A DNA stretch of 64,000 bases, taken from positions 17,523-81,522 of the forward strand of contig DDQG01000006.1 in the NCBI GenBank assembly GCA_002342585.1, in the 5' to 3' direction. Below are positions 44,931-53,040 of this stretch, in pieces. The DNA is from Prevotellaceae bacterium UBA2448 (GTDB taxonomy: Bacteria > Bacteroidota > Bacteroidia > Bacteroidales > Bacteroidaceae). Within the stretch, counting starts at the first letter, position 1. The number at the start of each line of letters is the position of its first letter. A program made the position numbers and the translations under genes. The notes below the pieces were generated by a model. That model was not told the DNA's origin. It was given only the letters and a program-made list of their open reading frames with translations, and searched no databases.

Positions 44931-45633
44931 AAGTCCATTTCCTTCAAAAATTCAGAAATGTATGGACACATGGTCGAAAGTACACCCGGACTATGAGATA
45001 ATACGGTGGAGTACGAAAAACTTTGACATCGATTCTGTACCATATGTACGAGAGGCATATGAGGCAAAGAAATGGGCTTTTGCTGCAGATTATATTCGTA
45101 TGTATGCACTTTATACTCAGGGTGGTATATATTTGGATTCGGATGTCTTTTTGCTAAAACCTTTTGATGAGTTTCTCGACAATTCTTTCTTCTCCAGCAT
45201 GGAGTATCATCCGATTCAGATAGAGAAGTGCGGTTCGATGCAATATATCGATGTTGATGGCCGTCGTACGGCAGATGTTTTCATTGAGGGCATACAGATT
45301 CAGGCTGCAGTAATGGGTGCTGAAGCTGGCAGTCCGTTTGTGGCTGAAGTGTTGGAGTGGTATAAGGATAAACATTTTGTGAAGGAGGATGGTTCTTTGC
45401 GCACAGATGTGCTTTCTCCATATATCTATGCTCGTGTGGCAGAGAAATACGGGTTTGTATATAAAGACATAGATCAGCAACTTCCTGGACGCATTCATAT
45501 ATACCCATCGGAGATTTTTGCTGGAAACAAACATGAGGTGACTCCACGCAGTTATGCTATTCATATGTGTGCTCATAGTTGGCATCCTACTTTGAAGGAG
45601 AAGATAAAGAAATGGTTGGGTATTAAACGATAA
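44893..45633 (+). CDS. GT32-family glycosyltransferase
   Basis: A 246-residue enzyme resembling the first GT32 protein: IPKKIHYCWLSESPFPSKIQKC at the start and GGIYLDSDVFLL with the DXD motif. This copy is the compact form without the C-terminal extension. It begins inside the GT87 gene (38-nt overlap in another frame) and is followed after 13 nt by the acyltransferase gene. Sugar specificity unknown. Confidence 0.88.
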   Translation: MIPKKIHYCWLSESPFPSKIQKCMDTWSKVHPDYEIIRWSTKNFDIDSVPYVREAYEAKKWAFAADYIRMYALYTQGGIYLDSDVFLLKPFDEFLDNSFFSSMEYHPIQIEKCGSMQYIDVDGRRTADVFIEGIQIQAAVMGAEAGSPFVAEVLEWYKDKHFVKEDGSLRTDVLSPYIYARVAEKYGFVYKDIDQQLPGRIHIYPSEIFAGNKHEVTPRSYAIHMCAHSWHPTLKEKIKKWLGIKR

Positions 45634-45646
45634 ACCAAGTTGTAAG

Positions 45647-46600
45647 ATGGGAAATTACAGTGCATACTCTACGATGACGTTCACAGAACGCATTATTTAC
45701 ATTCTTTTGTATAGTTTTGCTTTCCTCCTTTCTTTGTTGCCTCTGAGTATCTTGTACTTGTTATCAGACTTTACATTTGTCATATTGTATCATATGATAA
45801 AATATCGACGTACTGTTGTGAGAAAGAACTTGCGGAAATCGTTTCCGGAGAAAACAGATGAGGAACGAACAGAGATAGAAAGAAAGTTTTATCATTTCTT
45901 TTGTGACTACATCTTTGAGACTATAAAGTTGACTACCATGAGCAGAGAAAAGATAAAGCGGCATGTTAAATATGTGGGCTTAAATCATATATATGATGCT
46001 CTGAACGAGGGACATAGTGTGGCTTTGTATTTGGCGCATTATTGCAATTGGGAATGGATAACTTCCATAGGGCTTTATATGCCACAGGAGGTTTTGGGCG
46101 GTCAGATTTATCACATTTTGGAGAGTAAATCATTCGATACTCTGATGCTGAAGATCCGAAGCAGGATGGGTACTGAAAATATACCTCGTTATGACTCGTT
46201 TCGCCGTATGGTGAAGGAGTTTCGTAGTGGGCGTAAGATGGTAATCGGATTTATTTCCGATCAGGGTCCGGAGATGCATACGATTCATCACTGGATGAAT
46301 TTTCTTAATCAAGATACAGCGGTGATTACTGGTACAGAAACAGTAGCTAAAAAACTTGATTTCTCTTGTGTGTATTTTGATATTGTGCGTGAACGAAGAG
46401 GGTATTATGTCGTGAATATTATACCTTTAACCATGAATTCAGCCGATTATAAGGATTATGAAATTACAGAGATGTATTTTAAGTTGCTTGAACAAACCAT
46501 TCGACGTAATCCCGAATATTGGCTTTGGACTCATAACCGTTGGAAACGTACTCGAAAGCAATATGAAGAGTATTTAGCAACTCATCCTAAAAATAAGTAA
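45647..46600 (+). CDS. LpxL/HtrB-family lysophospholipid or lipid A acyltransferase
   Basis: A 317-residue inner-membrane protein with an N-terminal helix (IIYILLYSFAFLLSLLPLSI). The catalytic H-x4-E motif is in LAHYCNWEW, and FISDQGPEMHTIHHWMNFL is the second conserved region. The family adds a secondary fatty-acyl chain to lipid A. Its place between glycosyltransferase genes suggests modification of lipid A or a glycolipid; the acceptor is not proven. It is 7 nt before the GT11 gene. Confidence 0.9.
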   Translation: MGNYSAYSTMTFTERIIYILLYSFAFLLSLLPLSILYLLSDFTFVILYHMIKYRRTVVRKNLRKSFPEKTDEERTEIERKFYHFFCDYIFETIKLTTMSREKIKRHVKYVGLNHIYDALNEGHSVALYLAHYCNWEWITSIGLYMPQEVLGGQIYHILESKSFDTLMLKIRSRMGTENIPRYDSFRRMVKEFRSGRKMVIGFISDQGPEMHTIHHWMNFLNQDTAVITGTETVAKKLDFSCVYFDIVRERRGYYVVNIIPLTMNSADYKDYEITEMYFKLLEQTIRRNPEYWLWTHNRWKRTRKQYEEYLATHPKNK

Positions 46601-46607
46601 CAGAGGT

Positions 46608-47426
46608 ATGATATTTGTTCGGGATAAGAGCCAAATGTGCAACAATTTGTTGCAGTTTGCACATGTGTATGCATGGGCACGTGAACATGGACGTAGTGTG
46701 ATGTCCATGCGTTTCAGTTACAAATACAAGTTTTTCAAGATTAGTAAATCAGGTCTTGTCAGTTTTCCCTTGTATATTGTCGCTAAGTATTTGGCTGCTT
46801 TGAAACTTTTGCCTACAGCCAGCTTCAAACATGCGGAGTGTGATGCAGAAGCCTTGGAAAGGATGATGTTGTCCCACAGATATATTGTAGTGAGTGGATG
46901 GTACGTTCGATTTTACGACCTCTTTTTGAAATACAGGAGTGAGATTTGCGATTTGTTTACTATTGATACAGATTATACGATGTCTGTAAAACAAAAGATG
47001 CAACATTGGGATGGAATACGTCTGGGGGTACACATTCGTCGGGGTGACTATGCTGTGTGGAAGGATGGAATATATTGTTATAGTAACGAGAAATATGCCC
47101 AATATATCGTACAATTTGCTAATCTGTTTCCTGAGAAAATCATTGATGTGTTTCTGTCCACAAATGATCAGTCAGTAACTTCTGATATATTTTCCCAACT
47201 CGTCCCCAATAATCGTGTCCATATTCATTTATTGGGTGGAAATGCTGTGGAGGATTTGTTTATGCTGTCGGAATGCGACTATATCATTGGTCCTCCAAGT
47301 ACATTCTCACTTGTTGCAACTATGTACAGGGATGTTCCTCTGTGTCGTATGGATACTGTTGACTCAGAGAAGTTGCAAATGTCTGATTTCCGCCTTTTTG
47401 ATTATTGGTTCCGTAGAGTAGTGTGA
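46608..47426 (+). CDS. GT11-family alpha-1,2-fucosyltransferase-like protein
   Basis: A 272-residue enzyme with the family motif HIRRGDYAVWKDG near residue 144 (donor binding) and the C-terminal segment ECDYIIGPPSTFSLVATMY. N-terminus MCNNLLQFAHVYAWAREHGR matches the first conserved GT11 region in modified form. The family moves fucose from GDP-fucose to galactose; no GDP-fucose synthesis gene is visible here, so donor identity is uncertain. It ends 4 nt from the convergent GT87-FGE gene. Confidence 0.82.
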   Translation: MIFVRDKSQMCNNLLQFAHVYAWAREHGRSVMSMRFSYKYKFFKISKSGLVSFPLYIVAKYLAALKLLPTASFKHAECDAEALERMMLSHRYIVVSGWYVRFYDLFLKYRSEICDLFTIDTDYTMSVKQKMQHWDGIRLGVHIRRGDYAVWKDGIYCYSNEKYAQYIVQFANLFPEKIIDVFLSTNDQSVTSDIFSQLVPNNRVHIHLLGGNAVEDLFMLSECDYIIGPPSTFSLVATMYRDVPLCRMDTVDSEKLQMSDFRLFDYWFRRVV

Positions 47427-47430
47427 GAAT

Positions 47431-49326
47431 CTATTTTCTGTTACTGAGTGCTAATCTGAAACCTACAAGATCGCGTCTGCGGCGTTGGTCGTACATGAAT
47501 CTGTTTGTGGAACGGCAGTAGCGTGGCAGACAGTCATATCCGCCACCTCTGATAACGTGAAAATTACTTGAGGGTTTTCCATTTGGTGTATGTCTATACC
47601 AGTCAGAACACCATTCCCACACGTTTCCAGACATATCGTACAGACCTAATTCGTTGGGCTTGAGATGTGCTACAGGAAGTGGCAAATGTACAGTATAGTT
47701 TGACAATGTGTGGGCTACTTCATTTGGAGAATTGCTGCCAGAATAAATGTACCCTTTTGATTTTCGGCCACCTCTTGCTGCATATTCCCATTCTGCTTCA
47801 GTAGGTAGTCGGAAATGTTCGCCTGTTAGCAAATTAAGCTTTTCGATAAAACTCAGACACATGTCATAGGTTACATATTCTTTAGGTGTTGTGTTACCTT
47901 TCTCTGTGTCAAAATTCTTTCCCATGACAGCACTCCATAGTTCACGGGTAACTTCTGTTTCTCCTATGTAAAAGTTATTAACCAGTACCTTGTGAGGTGT
48001 TTCGTCGTCGTCAGCCTCAGTGTCGTTAGGTAGTGCTCCCATCATGAATTCTCCACCCTGTACGAATTTCATCTTGAAAGTTACATCCTTTACTATGAAT
48101 ACTTTTGTGGCGAATCGTTTTTGAGCTAAAATTCCCAATGGAAGCAACAAGAATGCAACCATTGCTACAACTTTCTTGTCAATCACTGGCAGTGGTCCTA
48201 CTGCCCACCAAAGTATTCTCAACCAACAGAAGAAATATGTATATACATCGAGCCAAAATGTCTTATGTACATATTCGTGAATCCATGCTGGACATAGTAC
48301 ATCTGTAGGGAGAATACAGAAGTTAATGACAAGTAACCAGAAAAGAGTCCAGTCTATCCATGTACGCTTATCTTGTAACCAGAACGCCATTGCGTAGAAT
48401 GGAAAGGTGATAACATAAGTATGTGTCTCTGGCAGGTCGCTGAACAGAATCATGAATCCTGTTATAACTGCAAGCGCCTGAACTCTGAAACGGAAGTTGC
48501 TCCACCTTTTATATCTCCAGAAGAAAAGCAGTCCGAGTATTGCAAATACAACAATCTGTACCTCCCGGTAGTTGGGGAGCAGAAATGGTTTCAGTCCGCG
48601 TGCGAACAAAATACCGATGAAATCAGTATCGCTATGATGAGTGCTTATCATATTAAGCATCTGACTGTAAAGATTCATGGGGTTGTCGAAATTTGTATTC
48701 AGTAAAGGTAGACATATCAATACCGCCCCGCATAGAATAGCATAGCCAAAGTTACGCCACATCTTCGGATAGCACAAAAGAATTGCCAATTCTGCTATTC
48801 CATATATTTTTGTGCATGCAGAAATCATTATTAATAATACTGCCCAAAATCCTTTACCTCGTTCAAGTAATGTGTATGAAAAAATGAAAATGTAGCACAC
48901 CACAAGATTGTATTGATAACAGAATACAGATTGTAGTACGATAGAGAGAGAAAATAGGAGTATCCAATGTTTATATTTATCAAATTGTTGTGGCAAGGTT
49001 TTGATTGCATAAGAGAATAAACAGTAATTCCCTATATTCCAAATGAATGGTCCAAGCCACCAGGGCATATAAAAAATAGGGGTGAAGAGTATATTGAATA
49101 CAGGAGGATAAGTAAAATAGAGACCATGTACTTGAGCATATTCTAGACAGTAAGGACTTAGCCCTTCCCAAAACATACGTGTTGCATCCTGATAGTCGAA
49201 ATAATTTGTATTCCTGCTACGTATAACTTCAGCAAATGTAGCAATGAACGCGATGATCAATCCCAAATAAAAAATGGATTTGAAATTGCATTTTATATAT
49301 TTATTGAGGTGTAATTTTTTTGTCAT
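47431..49326 (-). CDS. GT87-like membrane glycosyltransferase fused to a formylglycine-generating-enzyme-like domain
   Basis: One open frame of 631 residues. Residues about 15-385 are a GT87/DUF2029 multi-pass membrane domain like that at 43.6 kb. At the joint, KKVVAMVAFLLLPLGILAQ (about 384-402) looks exactly like a secretion signal peptide and would be an extra membrane helix. Residues about 415-628 are a SUMF1/FGE-sulfatase domain: EFMMGALPND, LPTEAEWEYAARGG, YDMSGNVWEWCSDWY and RGGGYDCLPRYCRS. The last keeps the C-x4-C pair (Cys599, Cys604) that is catalytic in true formylglycine-generating enzymes. I start at ATG 49326, 22 nt after the sulfatase-like gene. The fusion looks like a GT gene joined to a once separate secreted protein. 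Confidence 0.8.
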   Translation of the reverse strand: MTKKLHLNKYIKCNFKSIFYLGLIIAFIATFAEVIRSRNTNYFDYQDATRMFWEGLSPYCLEYAQVHGLYFTYPPVFNILFTPIFYMPWWLGPFIWNIGNYCLFSYAIKTLPQQFDKYKHWILLFSLSIVLQSVFCYQYNLVVCYIFIFSYTLLERGKGFWAVLLIMISACTKIYGIAELAILLCYPKMWRNFGYAILCGAVLICLPLLNTNFDNPMNLYSQMLNMISTHHSDTDFIGILFARGLKPFLLPNYREVQIVVFAILGLLFFWRYKRWSNFRFRVQALAVITGFMILFSDLPETHTYVITFPFYAMAFWLQDKRTWIDWTLFWLLVINFCILPTDVLCPAWIHEYVHKTFWLDVYTYFFCWLRILWWAVGPLPVIDKKVVAMVAFLLLPLGILAQKRFATKVFIVKDVTFKMKFVQGGEFMMGALPNDTEADDDETPHKVLVNNFYIGETEVTRELWSAVMGKNFDTEKGNTTPKEYVTYDMCLSFIEKLNLLTGEHFRLPTEAEWEYAARGGRKSKGYIYSGSNSPNEVAHTLSNYTVHLPLPVAHLKPNELGLYDMSGNVWEWCSDWYRHTPNGKPSSNFHVIRGGGYDCLPRYCRSTNRFMYDQRRRRDLVGFRLALSNRK

Positions 49327-49348
49327 TAGTGATAAAACGTTGTCGGGG

Positions 49349-51331
49349 TTATTTATGCATTGAAAGCCCATTTTTATTCATACGTCCCATATAGCTCTGG
49401 ATAATTGCTTTCACTCGCTTCTCCATATATGCAGTCTTCTTCGTTTCCTCTGCTTGGAGGTTTTGTGTCAGCATCCAGTCTTTTTTGTAGTTGTATAATG
49501 CTTTTATGTTTGTTCCGTCAAACATCAGGACGTAGTCGCCTTCAACATATTGGTATATTCCGTTGTTATAGTTTACAGCCCAAGTTTGTTGATTGGGTGT
49601 TGTCAACAAGTCATTTCCAAAAGCTATATATGGATTAGGATATCCGACAAAACTCAGTACTGTAGGCATTATGTCTATCTGTTGTGCAATGGAATGACGA
49701 CGTTCTGCTTTAAGTCTGCCCGAAGGGTCGAAGAAAAGTATTGGCGAACCGTATAAACCTAATGCTGTCTGGTATTCTGCATGGTCACTGATGTTTGTGT
49801 GGTCACTGGTAAGTACAAATAATGTATGTTCATACCAAGGTTGTTTCTTTGCGGTTTCGAAAAACTTCTTAAGTGCCATATCGGTATATCTGACGCACTT
49901 GTGTATAGGATTGTCGCCCTCGTCGGGGAAGATAGTTTTGTATTCTTCTGGCACTGTGTATGGATGGTGACTTGAGGCGGTGAACAGTGCAGTCATGAAT
50001 GGTTCTTCCATTTCTGACATCTTGGTAGCGTAGTATTGCAGGAATGGTTCATCCCATATAGCCCATGTCCCGTCGAAGTCTTTGTCCCCATTGAAGCGTG
50101 GGTCTTCATTGAATTCTGTTCTGCCATAATATTTCTGAAATCCGGTGGCGCGAGCAAAAGCCTGAAATCCCATCGATCCGTTTTCTGCCCCGTGGAAGAA
50201 GGCTGACTGATAACCAATTTTTCCCAATTCACCGGCAATTCCACTCACATTGTTGAGTGATGCAGGAGTTAGGAAAAACGGTTCAACGAACATTGGAATA
50301 CTACTCAGTATTGATGGCATCCCATCGATACTTTTTCTTCCGTTAGCAAATGTGTAGTCAAACGATAAGCAGTGCTGGTATAATGAGTCAATGAACGGAG
50401 TATAACCTTTGTAGTTCCCGTCCTCCAACAGTTTGTTGTATGCTCCTATATATTCCCGTCCAAAACTTTCAATGATAAGTACCACTACGTTGGTTTTCGT
50501 TTCTTTCGTTTCTTTAGAATTTGCGTTATGTATCGGACTATACAATTGGTCCATTTCTTCCTGAGTCATGTATTCAGGAACTGTAAAAGGTGTTTTGTTT
50601 AACGTGCGAATTAAAGAAAATGGAGTGTTGAGTATTACGGCAGCTTCCTGCGGATGATTGACGTATTGATTAGCATTGCTTATAGTAATTGGTCTTACTG
50701 CGGTTGTAGCTCCTCCTCTCATACCGCATATAGTTAGTGGTATGTATGCCAGCAGATAACAACCTGTGATAAGATAGAACGCCAGATATCTTCTTCTTCT
50801 GTTTAATACTATTCTACTTTGTGGGTTTGCGTAAACAAAATAAAGAATGCATGCTATGAGTACAACGAAAAGAACGAGATACCAGTGATGAATGAATTCA
50901 GTAAAGAATATACTCCCTAAATTGCCTTCGTTGCTAAACTCACTGAAAACAGACATTGTTGTTCTTCTGCCTGTATATTGGAAATAAACGGAGTCCATTA
51001 CATTTGCTGCTACGCAAATTGTGTTTACTACTATAAATACCCACTTAGCCACACTCCTCCATCCTTGACAGTGAGCATAGGGTAGGGGCATAAGCATAAG
51101 AAGTGCGTACAAACTATTGGTGTATAGAATGGCTGATGTGTCGAACAATAGACTACCTTTCACAAGGTCTGTCCAATCGTTTTTAAACAGAGTGTCCTTG
51201 AATGTATGCCAGTTTTCAGCGATGAACTCTATACGGCATATGGCATACACTATGTACACCAATAATATATTCCAAACGAATGCAATTACGTTGGAATAGA
51301 CTCCTTTTTTTATATTTAAAAGACTTTTCAT
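49349..51331 (-). CDS. LTA-synthase-like sulfatase-superfamily membrane protein, copy 2
   Basis: A 660-residue protein with about five N-terminal membrane helices and an exported phosphatase/sulfatase-fold domain. VVVLIIESFGREYIGAY and VLTSDHTNISDHAEY supply metal ligands; the nucleophile position is Ser334 in GRKSIDGMPSIL, where copy 1 has Thr. No C/S-x-P-x-R formylglycine motif is visible. It may transfer phosphoglycerol or phosphoethanolamine to periplasmic glycans. ATG 51331 is preceded by TAACTTTG (51348-51341, minus). It is 22 nt before the GT87-FGE gene, so they are probably co-transcribed. Confidence 0.86.
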   Translation of the reverse strand: MKSLLNIKKGVYSNVIAFVWNILLVYIVYAICRIEFIAENWHTFKDTLFKNDWTDLVKGSLLFDTSAILYTNSLYALLMLMPLPYAHCQGWRSVAKWVFIVVNTICVAANVMDSVYFQYTGRRTTMSVFSEFSNEGNLGSIFFTEFIHHWYLVLFVVLIACILYFVYANPQSRIVLNRRRRYLAFYLITGCYLLAYIPLTICGMRGGATTAVRPITISNANQYVNHPQEAAVILNTPFSLIRTLNKTPFTVPEYMTQEEMDQLYSPIHNANSKETKETKTNVVVLIIESFGREYIGAYNKLLEDGNYKGYTPFIDSLYQHCLSFDYTFANGRKSIDGMPSILSSIPMFVEPFFLTPASLNNVSGIAGELGKIGYQSAFFHGAENGSMGFQAFARATGFQKYYGRTEFNEDPRFNGDKDFDGTWAIWDEPFLQYYATKMSEMEEPFMTALFTASSHHPYTVPEEYKTIFPDEGDNPIHKCVRYTDMALKKFFETAKKQPWYEHTLFVLTSDHTNISDHAEYQTALGLYGSPILFFDPSGRLKAERRHSIAQQIDIMPTVLSFVGYPNPYIAFGNDLLTTPNQQTWAVNYNNGIYQYVEGDYVLMFDGTNIKALYNYKKDWMLTQNLQAEETKKTAYMEKRVKAIIQSYMGRMNKNGLSMHK

Positions 51332-51340
51332 TTTATGGTG

Positions 51341-51378
51341 CAAAGTTAGTAATAATAATTCAGAAATGCGTATATTTG
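51341..51378. promoter_or_regulatory. divergent -7 elements between copy-2 sulfatase-like gene and glf
   Basis: Minus strand: TAACTTTG (51348-51341). Plus strand: TATATTTG (51371-51378), placing the glf transcript start near 51385, 11 nt before its ATG. Only 64 bp separate the start codons, so the two promoters face away from a shared short region. Confidence 0.6.
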
Positions 51379-51395
51379 CCACGAAAATCATATTT

Positions 51396-52535
51396 ATGCC
51401 ATCTTCTAAACCATACGATTATCTGATAGTGGGTTCCGGACTTTTTGGAGCTACATTTGCGTATAGAGCTACTCAGGCTGGAAAAAAGTGTTTGGTTATC
51501 GATAAACGTCCACATCTTGGTGGAAATGTTTTTTGCGAATCCATCGATGGAATAAACGTGCATAAATATGGCGCACATATCTTCCATACATCGAATCAAA
51601 AAGTTTGGAATTTTGTCAATTCCATCGTGCCTTTCAACCGATATACAAATTCTCCAGTTGCAAAATATGGCGGCAAACTTTATAATTTGCCGTTCAACAT
51701 GAATACATTCTATCAGATGTGGGGAATCACCACACCTGAAGAGGCGAAGGCAAAAATAGAAGAACAGCGGCAGGAGGCTTTGTCTGCTATGCAAGCAGCG
51801 GGAGTTTCAGAACCTCGCAATTTAGAGGAACAGGCTCTCGTGCTTATAGGACGCGACATATATGAGACTCTCATAAAAGGTTATACTGAAAAACAATGGG
51901 GACGTAAGTGTACGGAACTTCCTGCATTCATCATCAAACGTTTGCCGGTTCGTTTCGTGTTCGATAATAATTATTTCAACGATAAGTATCAGGGCATTCC
52001 TATCGGTGGTTACAATTTACTGATAAACGGACTTCTTGCTGGTGTAGATACGAAGGTTAATACTGATTTCTTCGATAACCGTAGTTATTGGGAGAATGTT
52101 GCAGATAAAATTGTTTTCACAGGAAAGATTGACGAATTTTACGACTATCGTTTCGGTAAACTTAATTATCGTACAGTTCGTTTCGAACAGGAAGTCCTCA
52201 AGCAGCCAAACTACCAGGGTAATGCTGTTGTAAATTATACTGAGGCATCTGTGCCCTATACCCGTGTCATAGAACATAAGCATTTTGAAAAATTCGGACA
52301 AGAGGTATATGACATTCCTACAACGGTTATCTCCAAAGAATACTCTACCGAGTGGCAGGACGGAATGGAACCATATTATCCTGTCAACGATGAGGCTAAT
52401 AATCGTTTGGCTCAGAAATATCGTGACTTGGCAGATATGGAAACTAATGTTATCTTTGGAGGCCGTCTTGCGGAGTATAAATATTATGATATGGCACCAA
52501 TCATTGAAAAGGTGTTGCAAATAGATATAAAATGA
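51396..52535 (+). CDS. glf: UDP-galactopyranose mutase
   Basis: A 379-residue flavoenzyme that converts UDP-galactopyranose to UDP-galactofuranose in the cytoplasm. The FAD-binding start DYLIVGSGLFGATFA, HLGGNVFCES, HKYGAHIFHT and the active-site region EKQWGRKCTELP are diagnostic. I chose ATG 51396; the earlier in-frame ATG at 51366 precedes the -7 box. It supplies the donor for the galactofuranosyltransferase-like domain at 40.7 kb. It overlaps ybeY by 4 nt. Confidence 0.96.
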   Translation: MPSSKPYDYLIVGSGLFGATFAYRATQAGKKCLVIDKRPHLGGNVFCESIDGINVHKYGAHIFHTSNQKVWNFVNSIVPFNRYTNSPVAKYGGKLYNLPFNMNTFYQMWGITTPEEAKAKIEEQRQEALSAMQAAGVSEPRNLEEQALVLIGRDIYETLIKGYTEKQWGRKCTELPAFIIKRLPVRFVFDNNYFNDKYQGIPIGGYNLLINGLLAGVDTKVNTDFFDNRSYWENVADKIVFTGKIDEFYDYRFGKLNYRTVRFEQEVLKQPNYQGNAVVNYTEASVPYTRVIEHKHFEKFGQEVYDIPTTVISKEYSTEWQDGMEPYYPVNDEANNRLAQKYRDLADMETNVIFGGRLAEYKYYDMAPIIEKVLQIDIK

Positions 52536-52969
52536 TTACATATACAACAGATGGTGTGAAAATGCCAGCTATAAAACGTCGTGACGTAAGTGCTTGGATA
52601 AAAACTGTAGCGCAGTCTTACGGAAAATCCGTTGGTGACGTAGCTTACATTTTCTGTAATGACGAGAAAATTCTTGAAGTTAATCGTCAGTATCTTCAGC
52701 ACGATTACTACACCGACATAATCACATTCGATTATTGTGAAGACCTCGTTGAAATGGGGATTTCTGATACTATTTCCGGTGATATGTTCATATCGCTTGA
52801 TACAGTTCGCACTAATGCAGCCGGACTCGGAGTCGATTATATGCAGGAACTTCATCGTGTCATCATTCATGGCATACTCCATCTTCTGGGTATAAACGAT
52901 AAGGGCCCCGGAGAACGTGAAATTATGGAAGCTGCGGAAAATAAAGCACTTGCCCTCCTAAACCATTAA
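52532..52969 (+). CDS. ybeY: endoribonuclease YbeY
   Basis: A 145-residue metal-dependent RNase needed for 16S rRNA maturation and ribosome quality control. The zinc region reads HRVIIHGILHLLGIND, so two histidines of the usual HGxLHLxGYDH motif are kept while the third is replaced (IND), a form I recall in Bacteroidetes homologues. YYTDIITFDY is the other signature. It is coupled to glf by a 4-nt overlap and followed by an AT-rich repeat before rfbB. Confidence 0.92.
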   Translation: MITYTTDGVKMPAIKRRDVSAWIKTVAQSYGKSVGDVAYIFCNDEKILEVNRQYLQHDYYTDIITFDYCEDLVEMGISDTISGDMFISLDTVRTNAAGLGVDYMQELHRVIIHGILHLLGINDKGPGEREIMEAAENKALALLNH

Positions 52970-52997
52970 CGATAAAGAGAACGCTAACTATAATACT

Positions 52998-53040
52998 AAA
53001 AATTATGCATTATGCATTTTGAATTATGCATTGAATTATG
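52998..53040. repeat. ATTATGCAT repeat ending on the rfbB start codon
   Basis: The unit AATTATGCAT / TATGCATTTTG occurs about three times in 40 nt between ybeY and rfbB, and the last partial copy GAATTATG supplies the rfbB ATG. It is similar in style to the tracts at 1005 and 13912. Confidence 0.55.

Noticed and set aside
49349..51331. Idea that the FGE-like domain activates the adjacent sulfatase-like protein
   Set aside because: No C/S-x-P-x-R motif is present in either LTA-synthase-like protein; they use Thr or Ser directly.
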